64,000 nt of DNA from Pseudaminobacter sp040049255 (GCF_040049255.1 NZ_JBDZDR010000009.1:1-64000), one strand, 5' to 3'. Positions 53,007 through 62,208 are shown, counted from the first letter of the stretch. A program made the numbers and translations. The notes: generated from the sequence alone by a model not told the origin.

Positions 53007-54745
53007 TGCACCTCATCGCCGAGAACATGGCGCCGATCATGTTCTGCTCGCTCATCGTTTTTCTGCTGCTTGGCTATCCGGTTGCCTTTTCGCTGGCTGC
53101 CAACGGGCTCTTGTTCTTCTTCATCGGCGTGGAGCTCGCCCCCTATTCGGACAACAGCATCAACCTGTCCTGGCCCCTGCTCTACGCCATGCCCGAGCGG
53201 CTCTGGGGCGTGTTGTCGAACGAGACGCTGCTGGCGATCCCGTTCTTCACTTTCATGGGCATAGTGCTCGAACGGTCCGGCATGGCCGAGGATCTGCTCG
53301 ACACCGTCGGCCAGCTGTTCGGTCCGATCCGTGGCGGCCTTGCCTATGCGGTGATCTTCGTCGGCGCGCTGCTGGCGGCCACTACCGGCGTGGTGGCGGC
53401 GTCCGTCATCGCCATGGGGCTGATCTCGCTGCCGATCATGCTGCGCTATGGCTACGACCGGCGGCTCGCCTCCGGCGTCATCGCAGCATCCGGCACGCTG
53501 GCGCAGATCATCCCGCCCTCGCTGGTGCTGATCGTGCTGGCCGACCAGCTCGGCCGTTCGGTGGGCGACATGTACAAGGGCGCGCTGCTCCCCGGCCTGG
53601 TACTGACCGGCATCTACATCTGCTACGTCGTGGTCATGTCGATCATGCGGCCCAAGTCGATGCCGGCGCTGCCTCTGGAAGCCCGCACGCTCGGCCATGG
53701 CGTCACATCGCTTGCAGTCGCACTCGCGGTCGCGACCGCGGTGGCCTACGCGGCTCACGTCGCGCTGACACCCAGCGTCGGCGTGGACGCGGACATCTGG
53801 GGCGCCGTGGCCGGCATCACCCTCATCTATACCGTGGCGATTGCAGACCGGGCCATGGGGCTCAACATGATGTCCAGGCTCGCCCAACAGGTCATCATCG
53901 TGCTGATCCCGCCGCTGGCGCTGATCTTCCTGGTGCTGGGCACCATCTTCCTCGGCATCGCCACGCCTACGGAGGGCGGCGCCATGGGCGCCGTCGGCGC
54001 GCTCGTCCTGGCGGCCGCCAAGAAGCGCCTCACGCTCGACGTGGTTCGCCACGCGCTTGCCTCGACCACCCGGCTGTCGTCCTTCGTCATCTTCATCCTC
54101 ATCGGCGCGCGCGTCTTTTCGCTCACCTTCTATGGCGTCAACGGCCATCTCTGGGTCGAGCATCTGCTGACGTCGCTGCCGGGCGGCGAGGTGGGCTTCC
54201 TCGTCGCCGTCAACATCCTGGTCTTCCTGTTGGCCTTCTTCCTTGATTTCTTCGAGCTGGCCTTCATCATCGTGCCGCTGCTGGCCCCGGCGGCCGACAA
54301 GCTCGGCATAGACCTGATCTGGTTCGGCGTGCTGCTGGGCGTCAACATGCAGACCAGCTTCATGCATCCACCCTTCGGGTTTGCGCTGTTCTACTTGCGC
54401 TCGGTGGCGGCGCGCGTGCCCTATCTCGACAAGATCACCGGCAAGCGCATCGAGCCGGTCACCACCGGCCAGATCTATTGGGGCGCGGTTCCCTTCGTGG
54501 GCATCCAGGTTCTCATGGTTGCCCTCGTCATCGCCTTCCCGCAGATGGTGATGCACTACAAGGGCCCGACGATTAACCCGGATGACGTCAAGATCGAGAT
54601 GCCAGCCATGCCCGGCCTTGACGGAGGCGGCCTTGGCCTGCCGCCACTCGGCGCGCCCGGGGAAGGCGCTTCGCCTGGTCCGGCGCCGCTGGTTGCCCCG
54701 GAAGCGCCGGTAAGCGACCTGTCGCAGCCGCCGAGCTTCAACTGA
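53003..54745 (+). CDS. TRAP transporter large permease (TakM-like), extended
   Basis: This is the sodium-coupled membrane subunit. The 580-residue product is longer than the usual 430 because of extra segments around residues 215-300 and a Pro/Gly-rich C-terminal tail of about 45 residues (LPPLGAPGEGASPGPAPLVA). Core motifs include AATTGVVAASVIAMGLISLP, GTLAQIIPPSLVLIVLADQL and MGIVLERSGMAEDLL. The long form is typical of the keto-acid (Tak) subgroup. Confidence 0.92.
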   Translation: MMHLIAENMAPIMFCSLIVFLLLGYPVAFSLAANGLLFFFIGVELAPYSDNSINLSWPLLYAMPERLWGVLSNETLLAIPFFTFMGIVLERSGMAEDLLDTVGQLFGPIRGGLAYAVIFVGALLAATTGVVAASVIAMGLISLPIMLRYGYDRRLASGVIAASGTLAQIIPPSLVLIVLADQLGRSVGDMYKGALLPGLVLTGIYICYVVVMSIMRPKSMPALPLEARTLGHGVTSLAVALAVATAVAYAAHVALTPSVGVDADIWGAVAGITLIYTVAIADRAMGLNMMSRLAQQVIIVLIPPLALIFLVLGTIFLGIATPTEGGAMGAVGALVLAAAKKRLTLDVVRHALASTTRLSSFVIFILIGARVFSLTFYGVNGHLWVEHLLTSLPGGEVGFLVAVNILVFLLAFFLDFFELAFIIVPLLAPAADKLGIDLIWFGVLLGVNMQTSFMHPPFGFALFYLRSVAARVPYLDKITGKRIEPVTTGQIYWGAVPFVGIQVLMVALVIAFPQMVMHYKGPTINPDDVKIEMPAMPGLDGGGLGLPPLGAPGEGASPGPAPLVAPEAPVSDLSQPPSFN

Positions 54746-54754
54746 CCAGACGAC

Positions 54755-54780
54755 GAAGCCCGGCCGTCGAGCCGGGCTTC
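54755..54780 (+). terminator. Terminator of the TRAP permease operon
   Basis: GAAGCCCGGC and GCCGGGCTTC form a perfect 10-bp stem with a 6-base loop, 10 bases after the dctM-type stop. TCCGCTTTAC follows. Confidence 0.75.
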
Positions 54781-54811
54781 TCCGCTTTACGTGTCTACAG
54801 ACATGGCCAAG

Positions 54812-54839
54812 AAAAAACCCGGGGCGCAAGCTCCGGGTT
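54812..54839 (-). terminator. Terminator of the TakP-type gene
   Basis: On the minus strand AACCCGG and CCGGGTT form a 7-bp stem with a 10-base loop, followed by TTTTCTTGG. It lies about 28 bases after the binding-protein stop. Confidence 0.8.
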
Positions 54840-54866
54840 CCCCCTCATCTGCTTTTGGGCAATGGC

Positions 54867-55976
54867 TCAGAGCTTGCCGTTGCGCTGCTGGACCATCATG
54901 AAGGTGTCGTAGTTGTATTCGGCAACCTGCATGTTGAGGTAATAGTCCTTCCGGAAATCCTTGATCGAATCCCAGATTTTCTTGAACGGAGCGTTGTTGG
55001 CCTCGATCTCGGCATAGGTCTGGTTTGCCGCATCGAAGGAGGCTGCCAGAATTTCCTGGCTGAACGGTCGAAGCTGTGCACCGGCAGCGACGAGACGCTT
55101 CAGAGCCGCCGTGTTGAGGTAGTCATAGGCGGAGAGCATGTTCGCGTCGGTTGCCTGGGCGGCCACCTTCAGCACCGACTGGTACTGCTTCGGCAGCTCG
55201 TTGAACTTGTCCTTGTTGAACAGGCTGTGGACCGTCGGGCCGCCTTCCCACCAGCCGGGGTAGTAGTAATAGGGCGCGACCTTCACGAAGCCGAGCTTCT
55301 CATCGTCGAACGGTCCGACGAATTCCGCGGCGTCGATGGTTCCCTTCTCGAGCGCCGGGTAGATGTCGCCACCGGCGAGCTGCTGGGGAACCACGCCAAG
55401 CCGCTCAAGAACCTTGCCGGCGAAGCCGCCGACGCGGAACTTGAGGCCCTGAAGATCGGCAACCGTGTTGATTTCCTTGCGGAACCAGCCGCCCATCTGC
55501 ACGCCGGTATTGCCGCTCGGGAAGCCGATGATCCCCTGCGTTCCAAGAAATTCGTTGAAGATGTCGATGCCGCCGCCCTGATAGTGCCAGGCGTTGATGC
55601 CACGCGCGTTGAGCGAGAACGGCACGGCCGAACCGAGCGCCCAGGTCGGATCCTTGCCCCAGAAGTAGTAGCAGACGGTATGCGCGGCCTCGATGGTGCC
55701 AGCGGTCACCGCATCCGCAACCTGCAGCGCCGGAACGATTTCGCCAGCAGCGAAGACCTGGATCTGGAAATTGCCGTCCGTGACTTCAGACACATATTTC
55801 GACAGCGTCAGGGCGCCGCCGAAGATCGTGTCCGACAGGCTCTTGGGAAACGACGAGGCCAGGCGCCAGGTGATTTTCGGGTTCGACTGTGCAATGGCGG
55901 GAGCGGCCAGCGCAGTAGCTGCGACAGCTCCAGCGCCGGTCAGGCCGGCCTTGCGTATGAATGAACGGCGATCCAT
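54867..55976 (-). CDS. takP: TRAP substrate-binding protein, 2-oxo-acid type (TakP-like)
   Basis: This is a periplasmic receptor. The 369-residue product has a Tat signal (MDRRSFIRKAGLTGAGAVAA; RRSFIRK). The mature part closely follows TakP of Rhodobacter sphaeroides as I remember it: GGGIDIFNEFLGTQGIIGFP, FRVGGFAGKVLERLGVVPQ, VGPFDDEKLGFVKVAPYYYY, PGWWEGGPTV. TakP binds pyruvate and other 2-oxo-monocarboxylates with a sodium ion. The gene converges on the permease pair, with separate terminators, so receptor and channel are expressed independently. Confidence 0.88.
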   Translation of the reverse strand: MDRRSFIRKAGLTGAGAVAATALAAPAIAQSNPKITWRLASSFPKSLSDTIFGGALTLSKYVSEVTDGNFQIQVFAAGEIVPALQVADAVTAGTIEAAHTVCYYFWGKDPTWALGSAVPFSLNARGINAWHYQGGGIDIFNEFLGTQGIIGFPSGNTGVQMGGWFRKEINTVADLQGLKFRVGGFAGKVLERLGVVPQQLAGGDIYPALEKGTIDAAEFVGPFDDEKLGFVKVAPYYYYPGWWEGGPTVHSLFNKDKFNELPKQYQSVLKVAAQATDANMLSAYDYLNTAALKRLVAAGAQLRPFSQEILAASFDAANQTYAEIEANNAPFKKIWDSIKDFRKDYYLNMQVAEYNYDTFMMVQQRNGKL

Positions 55977-56265
55977 TAGTTCCTCCCATTTGGACCAGGA
56001 CGAGCCGGATACCCTTGAATTTTAATCATTTCCGGCTTAGTCGCGGTTGAAAACAAAACATGGCGGCCGGTTCGAGTCCAGCGCCCCAATCTCCGAAAAA
56101 CCGGGAAAAGTGCGACTTCGCAGCCGCCAAAACCGTGGTCCTGCGGGGATTCCTTCCATCCGATTTCCGGAAACTCTGTTGGAAAGCTGCTTGAAAATCG
56201 CCTATTTAAGCAGCAATTGCCATTCCGCCTGTTTGGCCCGCCCTGTTTGGAAAGCACCAAATCAA

Positions 56266-57039
56266 ATGCACAAGCCGCTTGTCGCAGTCTCGACCGATGT
56301 CCGCCAGTTTGAAAACTACACCTGGCATGCCGCTCCGCAGCAATATCTGGAAGCCGCCATTGTCGGCTCGGACGTGACTCCGATCCTCGTGCCCAATTTC
56401 GGCGACCGCATCGACCTCGACCGGCTTCTCGCCTCGGTCGACGGCGTCATGATCACGGGCTCCAAGTCGAACGTGCATCCCTCGCTCTATGGCGAGGAAG
56501 CAACCGAGGCCAACGGCCCCTATGACACCGACCGCGACGCCACCACCCTGCCCCTGATCCGCAAGGCGATCGAGCGCGGCGTGCCGCTTCTGGCCATCTG
56601 CCGCGGCCTGCAGGAAATGAACGTGGCGCTGGGCGGCACGCTTGCAGCCGAGATCCAGGAGCGCGAAGGCTCGCTCGACCATCGCGCCCCGGTCAGCGAC
56701 GACCAGGACGAGCGCTTCGCCATCCGCCACAAGCTGTCCATCAAGCCGGGCAGTTGCCTGGCCGACGTATTCGGCGCCGGCGAGGTCATGATCAATTCGG
56801 TCCACCGCCAGGCCATCGATCGGCTCGGCGGCCGGCTTCAGGTCGAGGCGGTGGCAGAGGACGGCACGGTGGAAGCTGTGTCGGTGAAGGATTCGCGCGC
56901 CTTTGCCGTCGGCGTGCAGTGGCACCCGGAATACTGGGTCAAATCGGACAGCGCTTCGGCAAAAATCTTCAAGGCATTCGGCGAGGCCGTGCGCCTGCAC
57001 GCAGCCGCCCGCGACGGCACGCGCCAGGCGGCAGAGTAG
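56266..57039 (+). CDS. Peptidase C26 / gamma-glutamyl-GABA hydrolase-like (PuuD-type)
   Basis: This is a cytosolic class-I glutamine-amidotransferase-fold hydrolase that removes gamma-glutamyl groups. The 257-residue product starts MHKPLVAVSTDVRQFENYTW. The nucleophile cysteine lies in LLAICRGLQEMNVALGG, and the catalytic His and Glu in GVQWHPEYW. The VMITGSKSNVHPSLYGEE segment is family-typical. GGAAAG precedes 56266; the frame upstream to 56047 is not coding. It is divergent from takP. The window also holds a PuuA-like ligase and an ALDH, 43 kb away. Confidence 0.87.
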   Translation: MHKPLVAVSTDVRQFENYTWHAAPQQYLEAAIVGSDVTPILVPNFGDRIDLDRLLASVDGVMITGSKSNVHPSLYGEEATEANGPYDTDRDATTLPLIRKAIERGVPLLAICRGLQEMNVALGGTLAAEIQEREGSLDHRAPVSDDQDERFAIRHKLSIKPGSCLADVFGAGEVMINSVHRQAIDRLGGRLQVEAVAEDGTVEAVSVKDSRAFAVGVQWHPEYWVKSDSASAKIFKAFGEAVRLHAAARDGTRQAAE

Positions 57040-57071
57040 CCATCGAAATTTCAGATCGTCTTCGACACTTT

Positions 57072-57096
57072 GCCCGCGCGGTTCAACCTCGCGGGC
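57072..57096 (+). terminator. Terminator of the PuuD-type gene
   Basis: GCCCGCG and CGCGGGC form a perfect 7-bp stem with an 11-base loop, followed by ATTCTTGT, between two convergent genes. Confidence 0.65.
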
Positions 57097-57111
57097 ATTC
57101 TTGTATCCGGC

Positions 57112-58098
57112 CTACGGCTTCGCGCTCACATGCGCCGTCTCGGACACCGGCGTCAGCAGCTTGCGCTCGGAAAACCACGAGATCAGATTGTCGGCCACCA
57201 GATCGGCCATGGCGTTGCGCGTGTGCACCGAGGCCGAGCCGACATGCGGCAGAAGCACCGCATTGGGCAGGTCGATCAGCGCCTGCGGCACTTGCGGTTC
57301 GTCGACGAACACATCCAGCCCGGCGGCATGGATGGTGCCGTCGCGGAGCGCCGCGACCAGCGCCTCCTCGTCCACCGTGCTGCCGCGACCGATATTGATG
57401 AACACGCCGTCGGGCCCGAGCGCCTTGAAGATCTTTGCATTCACCACCTTTTCCGTCGCCGCGCCGCCCGGCACCACCGAGATCAGCGTGTCGACCGCAC
57501 CTGCCAGTTCCTCAAGGCTCGGATAATATTCATAGGCCAGCCCCTCGACCGGGCGGCGGTTGTGGTAGGCGATGGAGATGCCGAACGCCTCCAGCCGCCG
57601 CGCGATCGCCATGCCGATCCGACCCATGCCGAAGATGCCGGCGCGGCGGCCGCGCAATGTCGCGGGCGTGAAGGGATAGTTGCCCTCGCGCGCCCAGCGC
57701 CCGGCGCGCAGATAGGCTTCGGCGCGGGGCAGTTCGCGCACCGTGTTGATGAGCAGGCCGAGCGCGGTGTCGGCCACTTCCTCGGTCAGCACGTCGGGCG
57801 TGTTGGTCACCATCACGCCCCTGGTTCCGGCGTGGGCGGCGTCCACCGCGTCATAGCCGACGCCGAAGGAAGCGATGATCTCCAGGTTGGGCAGCGCATC
57901 GATGAAGGCGGCGTCGAGCGGCTCCAGGAAGCCGCTGGCGGCCACGCCGCGCACGTCGCGCCTCAGTTCCGGCGTCAGCAGCGCCGGGTCCACCCTGTCG
58001 ATGCGCACCATGTTGAAGGCCCCATCGACCCGCGTCACGGCGCGCTCGTGCAGACGGCCGGGCACCAGGACCGTTACGGACGGATGCAGTTGATTCAT
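57112..58098 (-). CDS. D-2-hydroxyacid dehydrogenase (glyoxylate/hydroxypyruvate reductase-like)
   Basis: This is an NAD(P)-dependent cytosolic oxidoreductase. The 328-residue product has the NAD motif GIFGMGRIGMAIARRLEAF and catalytic residues in VFINIGRGSTVDEEALV (Arg), LDVFVDEPQVP (Glu) and VLLPHVGSASVHTR (His). The start at 58098 overlaps the stop of the LacI-type gene (ATGA), so both are one operon. The substrate is probably a 2-keto or 2-hydroxy acid chosen by the upstream regulator's sugar-acid pathway; this is inferred. Confidence 0.92.
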   Translation of the reverse strand: MNQLHPSVTVLVPGRLHERAVTRVDGAFNMVRIDRVDPALLTPELRRDVRGVAASGFLEPLDAAFIDALPNLEIIASFGVGYDAVDAAHAGTRGVMVTNTPDVLTEEVADTALGLLINTVRELPRAEAYLRAGRWAREGNYPFTPATLRGRRAGIFGMGRIGMAIARRLEAFGISIAYHNRRPVEGLAYEYYPSLEELAGAVDTLISVVPGGAATEKVVNAKIFKALGPDGVFINIGRGSTVDEEALVAALRDGTIHAAGLDVFVDEPQVPQALIDLPNAVLLPHVGSASVHTRNAMADLVADNLISWFSERKLLTPVSETAHVSAKP

Positions 58099-59144
58099 TT
58101 TCTCTCCACGGGCTTGGCGGTGGACTGCCTGACATGCAGCTCCGGCCTTATCAGTTCCTGCGACGGCCGCACCGGCTGGCCATTCAGCTTGTCCAGCAGC
58201 GCGCTTGCCGCGCGGCGGCCCACTTCGCGCTGGCCGTTCCACACCGTGGTCAGCGCCGGCGTGGCGATGGCTGCTTCCTCGAGATCGTCATAGCCGGTCA
58301 CCGAAATGTCCACGCCCGGCACCAGGCCGGCGCGCGCAATGCCGTTCATCAGGCCGATGGCGACGAGGTCGTTCCAGCACACGGCGGCGGTCGGCCGATC
58401 CTGCAGCGCCAGGAACTGCCCGGCCGCCTCGAAACCGGCCTGCTTGGTGCGCGGGCCGGGGAAGCGCCAGGATGCCGAGGGCTCCAGCCCCGCGGCCTGC
58501 ATGGCCTTCAGGTAGCCCTGGTAGCGGTCGCGCCCGGTCGAGGTCTGGTCCGTGCCGCCGATCATGGCGATGCGCTTGTGGCCGAGAGAAATGAGATGGT
58601 TGGTGGCCAGCCCAGTGCCATAGGCATCGTCGCCCCGGAACACCGGCACATTGGCGCCCTCCACCCGGCGCGCGATCAGCACCGCCGGCAGGCCGTTCTC
58701 CTCCGCCATCCTGATGTCCTCAGCCGGCGTGCCGATCGCCGGCGACATGATCACCCCGTCGGCGCCCAGCTGCAGCAGCGTGTCGACGAAGGTGCGCTGC
58801 TTTTCCAGGTCGTCATAATGGTTGGAAAGGATGAAGGTCTGGCGGCTGCGGTCGAGCTCGCTTTCGATCGACTTCAGGATTTCGGCGAAGAACGGATTCA
58901 TGATGTCGTGCACCACCACCCCGACGATGCCCGACCGCGACGTGCGCAGCGAAGCCGCGCGGCGGTTGTAGATGTAGCCGATGGCGCGGGCATGTTCCTT
59001 GATGCGCTCGCGCGTCGCATCGGCCACCAGCGGGCTGTCGCGCAGAGCGAGCGAAACCGTTGCCGTCGAAACGCCCAGGGCATCCGCAATGGTCGAAAGC
59101 TTGATTTTCTGTGCCAGCACGTCCTCCCGGCCCACAGGGCGCAT
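58095..59144 (-). CDS. LacI-family transcriptional regulator
   Basis: This DNA-binding protein has an N-terminal HTH (LSTIADALGVSTATVSLALR) and hinge, then a periplasmic-binding-like sensor domain (GIVGVVVHDIMNPFFAEILK, VTGYDDLEEAAIATPALTTV). I give the ATG at 59144 (349 residues). The HTH would normally begin a few residues after the start, so a GTG at 59123 is also possible; GGGAGG lies only two bases before that GTG. A perfect palindrome touches the ATG and is probably its own operator. Confidence 0.88.
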   Translation of the reverse strand: MRPVGREDVLAQKIKLSTIADALGVSTATVSLALRDSPLVADATRERIKEHARAIGYIYNRRAASLRTSRSGIVGVVVHDIMNPFFAEILKSIESELDRSRQTFILSNHYDDLEKQRTFVDTLLQLGADGVIMSPAIGTPAEDIRMAEENGLPAVLIARRVEGANVPVFRGDDAYGTGLATNHLISLGHKRIAMIGGTDQTSTGRDRYQGYLKAMQAAGLEPSASWRFPGPRTKQAGFEAAGQFLALQDRPTAAVCWNDLVAIGLMNGIARAGLVPGVDISVTGYDDLEEAAIATPALTTVWNGQREVGRRAASALLDKLNGQPVRPSQELIRPELHVRQSTAKPVERK

Positions 59145-59167
59145 GGCTTTTAAACAGTTTAAAAGCC
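59145..59167. promoter_or_regulatory. Perfect LacI-type operator
   Basis: GGCTTTTAAAC (59145-59155) and GTTTAAAAGCC (59157-59167) are perfect 11-base complements around a single A. Such odd-centred TTTAAAC dyads are typical for LacI-family repressors. The site directly abuts the start of the regulator gene, so autoregulation with the dehydrogenase is expected. Confidence 0.85.
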
Positions 59168-59191
59168 TATACGACATTCAGGCAGGGCAAA

Positions 59192-60133
59192 TCAAAGCCT
59201 TTTTGCCAGGTCCTCGTCCTCAGCCATGGGCACGGTGCGGCGCCCCAGGCGAAGCTGGCGCTCACGGTGGACGATGTAGAAGCCGCTGGCCACGATTATG
59301 CCGGCGCCGCCCAGCGTCCAGCCGTCCGGCAGCTGGTCGAACACGAGGTAGCCGAAGCCGATCATCCACACCATCTGCAGATAGGGATAGGGCGCCAGCG
59401 CCGTGGCGGTGGCCTGCTTGTAGGCCTTGATCAGCAGCCAGTGGCCGAAGCCGCCGAAGAAGCCCAGCAAGAGCAGGATCATCCACTGGAACGCGTCGGT
59501 CGGCAGAGCCGCGGTGTAGAGCCCGACCGGAAGCATCAGCACCGCCGGCGCCAGCGCCGAATAGAAGATCAGGCTCTCGGCCGTCTCGGTCGCGCCCATG
59601 TGCCGGGTCATGATGACATAGAGGCAATAGCTGATCGTCGAGCAGATGGCATAGACATGGCCGATCTCGAAGGCGGCGACGCCCGGCCGCGTGATGACCA
59701 GCACGCCGACGAAGCCGGCCAGGATGGCCATCCAGCGCCGCCAGCCGGCCCATTCGCCCAGCAGCGGCCCGGCCAGCGCGGTGATGACCATCGGCGCGAA
59801 GAAATAGATCGACGTGGTCTCGGCAAGCTGCAGGGTTCTCAGGGCTGCGAAGTTGAAGATTGTCGAGCCGAACAGGAACACGCCGCGCAGCACTTGCATC
59901 GGCAGGCTTTTCACCCGGAACATGGCCGGATTGGCCCAGCTGCGGAACAGCAGCAGCACCAGAACCACATGCACCGCGAAGCGCACCCACGAAATGAACG
60001 TAGCGGGCAGGCCCGACAGCACCAGATACTTTGCGCTGGAATCGAGACAGGAAAACAGGAAGCCCGCGCAGAACACCAGGAGGATTGCGGATGTGGGGGT
60101 CGCCTGTTCGCTGGCGGCAGTGGACTTGCTCAC
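59192..60133 (-). CDS. EamA/DMT-family transporter
   Basis: This is an inner-membrane drug/metabolite exporter type of protein with ten helices in two EamA repeats. The 313-residue product is read from the GTG at 60133 (M-SKSTAASEQATPTSAILLV). The first repeat has DSSAKYLVLSGLPATFISWV; the second includes GHWLLIKAYKQATATALAPY, typical of EamA. No strong ribosome site precedes the start, so the N-terminus is uncertain. The substrate is unknown. Confidence 0.87.
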   Translation of the reverse strand: MSKSTAASEQATPTSAILLVFCAGFLFSCLDSSAKYLVLSGLPATFISWVRFAVHVVLVLLLFRSWANPAMFRVKSLPMQVLRGVFLFGSTIFNFAALRTLQLAETTSIYFFAPMVITALAGPLLGEWAGWRRWMAILAGFVGVLVITRPGVAAFEIGHVYAICSTISYCLYVIMTRHMGATETAESLIFYSALAPAVLMLPVGLYTAALPTDAFQWMILLLLGFFGGFGHWLLIKAYKQATATALAPYPYLQMVWMIGFGYLVFDQLPDGWTLGGAGIIVASGFYIVHRERQLRLGRRTVPMAEDEDLAKRL

Positions 60134-60236
60134 GATTCGCAGCCGGTCTGGTGATTTGTTTCGACCGCTTGTCGGCCACCTTACCGTGGTGCGCAAGCCG
60201 AAAGCTGTGGTCCAGGTGACGAAAGGCGCGATGCCT

Positions 60237-60719
60237 TCAGGCCCCGGCGCTTTCTTCCGTTTCCTCGGCTTCGTCATGCACCACGAGGGCGGTGCCGGAA
60301 AGATTGGCTTCCACGCGCTGCAGAAGCTTGCCCAGCAACTTCTGCTCCTTCTTGTCGAAGCCACGAAACGCCTGCTTTTCGGTCTTTCGCACCGATTTCT
60401 CGATGGCGCGAATCGTATCTCGCCCATTCTGGGTCAGGAACACATGCGCCTGGCGCGCGTCGGATTCGGAGGCGCGCTTTTCCAGAAAACCCTGCACCTG
60501 CAGCCGGTTGATGGTCTTGGTGATGGTGGGCGGGCGAACACCGAGCCGCGTCGCCAGCTGGCCGGGCGTCTGCCCGTCCTCAAGGTTGAGCGCCAGCATG
60601 ATCTGGTCCTGCCCGGCATAGAAGCCGTGCTCCAGCAAGCGCGCGGCCAATGCGGTTCGCGACAGCCGCGCCGCCGAATGCAGGTGGTTCATGGTCGCGC
60701 TTCTGTCTGCCTTGGCCAT
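60237..60719 (-). CDS. MarR-family transcriptional regulator
   Basis: The 160-residue product has the winged-helix core (LEDGQTPGQLATRLGVRPPT, ITKTINRLQVQGFLEKR) and the wing (ESDARQAHVFLTQNGRD). It is a cytosolic dimer-type regulator. It lies divergent from the His-rich GTPase gene and 103 bases before the EamA transporter gene on the same strand, so either could be its target. Confidence 0.9.
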   Translation of the reverse strand: MAKADRSATMNHLHSAARLSRTALAARLLEHGFYAGQDQIMLALNLEDGQTPGQLATRLGVRPPTITKTINRLQVQGFLEKRASESDARQAHVFLTQNGRDTIRAIEKSVRKTEKQAFRGFDKKEQKLLGKLLQRVEANLSGTALVVHDEAEETEESAGA

Positions 60720-60978
60720 TCGTCACCTCTCCGCTCGACGCCATGCCGCCAGCCCTTTGCCGGCAACCGGGCCCGACGCGCTCATGCCAGATGCAAATAA
60801 CAGTCGGATGACAAAGGAAAGTAGTCGATCGGCCCGCATCCTCCAACAGCCATGCTTGCGCGCGTCCGAAATTCTAGGCCGCAATGGCCCCGCCTCGCCG
60901 AAAGTCCTGCCCGGATTGGTGCGTGCAAAAGCGCCCCCGCCGTCCTATATGGAGCCCAACCATCCTATCGAGGACATC

Positions 60979-62052
60979 ATGAGCGAAGCACAGACGCAGA
61001 TCCCCGTAACCGTGCTCACCGGCTATCTCGGCTCGGGCAAGACCACGCTGCTTAACCGCATCCTCTCCGAAAACCACGGCAAGCGCTATGCCGTCATCGT
61101 CAACGAATTCGGCGAGATCGGCATCGACAACGACCTGATCGTGGAATCCGACGAGGAAATCTACGAGATGAACAATGGCTGCGTGTGCTGCACGGTGCGC
61201 GGCGACCTGATCCGCGTCGTGGAAGGCCTCATGCGCCGCCCCGGCCGCTTCGACGCCATCGTGGTGGAAACCACCGGCCTGGCCGACCCCGTGCCCGTGG
61301 CGCAGACCTTCTTCATGGACGAGGACGTCCGCTCCAAGACCAAGCTCGACGCCGTGGTGGCGCTGGTGGACGCCAAGCACCTGCCGCTGCGCCTGAAGGA
61401 CAGCCGCGAAGCGGAAGACCAGATCGCCTTCGCCGACGTAGTGCTGGTCAACAAGACCGACCTGGTGGACGAGGACGAGCTGCGGGCGGTGGAAGCCACC
61501 ATCCGCGCCATCAACCCCGCCGCCGCCATCCACCGCACCACCCGCGCCGGCGTGCCGCTGGAAACGGTGCTCGACCGCGGCGCCTTCGACCTGAAGCGCG
61601 TGCTCGAGAACGATCCGGATTTCCTGGACGCCCACGACCATGACCACGATCATGAGTGCGGGCCGAATTGCGACCACGACCATCACCACCATCATCACGA
61701 TCATGACCATGACCATGATCACGACCACCATGGTCATGTCTCGCCCATCCACGACGTGACGGTGCAGTCGGTATCGCTGCGCGCCGGCGAGATGGACCCG
61801 AAGAAGTTCTTTCCCTGGATCGAGAAGATCACCCAGCTCGAGGGGCCGAATATCCTGCGCCTCAAGGGCATCATCGCCATCAAGGACGACCCGGAGCGCT
61901 ACGTCATCCAGGGCGTGCACATGATCATCGAGGGCGACCACCAGCGCGCCTGGAAGGACGACGAAAAGCACGAAAGCCGCCTCGTCTTCATCGGCCGCCA
62001 GCTCGACGCCGAGCGCCTGAAGCGCAGCTTCGAGGCCTGCCAGGCGGCGTGA
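60979..62052 (+). CDS. COG0523 (CobW-like) G3E GTPase with His-rich loop
   Basis: This is a metal-chaperone GTPase of the cytosol. The 357-residue product starts MSEAQTQIPVTVLTGYLGSG. It has Walker A GYLGSGKTTLL, the metal-binding CxCC in NNGCVCCTVRGDL, the base motif VNKTDLVD, and a central loop (residues about 215-255) with more than 20 His alternating with Asp. The C-terminal domain follows (EMDPKKFFPWIEKI). GAGG precedes 60979. Zinc delivery is the usual role for this type, but no Zur-like site was recognised upstream. Confidence 0.92.
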   Translation: MSEAQTQIPVTVLTGYLGSGKTTLLNRILSENHGKRYAVIVNEFGEIGIDNDLIVESDEEIYEMNNGCVCCTVRGDLIRVVEGLMRRPGRFDAIVVETTGLADPVPVAQTFFMDEDVRSKTKLDAVVALVDAKHLPLRLKDSREAEDQIAFADVVLVNKTDLVDEDELRAVEATIRAINPAAAIHRTTRAGVPLETVLDRGAFDLKRVLENDPDFLDAHDHDHDHECGPNCDHDHHHHHHDHDHDHDHDHHGHVSPIHDVTVQSVSLRAGEMDPKKFFPWIEKITQLEGPNILRLKGIIAIKDDPERYVIQGVHMIIEGDHQRAWKDDEKHESRLVFIGRQLDAERLKRSFEACQAA

Positions 62053-62060
62053 GCCCACTC

Positions 62061-62082
62061 GGCAGGCGCTCGAGCGCCTGCC
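62061..62082 (+). terminator. Perfect palindrome after the GTPase gene
   Basis: GGCAGGCGC and GCGCCTGCC pair around a TCGA loop, eight bases past the stop. No T-run follows. Confidence 0.5.
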
Positions 62083-62208
62083 CCGCCCATTCTTGCCCAG
62101 GCTGGAAAGGTCGAGTAATCCCGGTCATCGGCTCCCGTCGCGCCGACGACGGACGCTTTCGACAGCATCGATCCGATCAGCAGTATCCAACGGAAGACAC
62201 TAGAGCCC

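Noticed and set aside
55977..56265. Short minus-strand frame between takP and the PuuD-type gene
   Set aside because: It has no ribosome site or motif; the region is better explained as divergent promoters.
60720..60978. Zur box before the COG0523 GTPase
   Set aside because: No AT-rich dyad of the alphaproteobacterial Zur type is present; only scattered AT patches.
61630..61740. CAC/GAC repeat tract
   Set aside because: It encodes the His/Asp metal loop of the GTPase and is not a separate repeat element.
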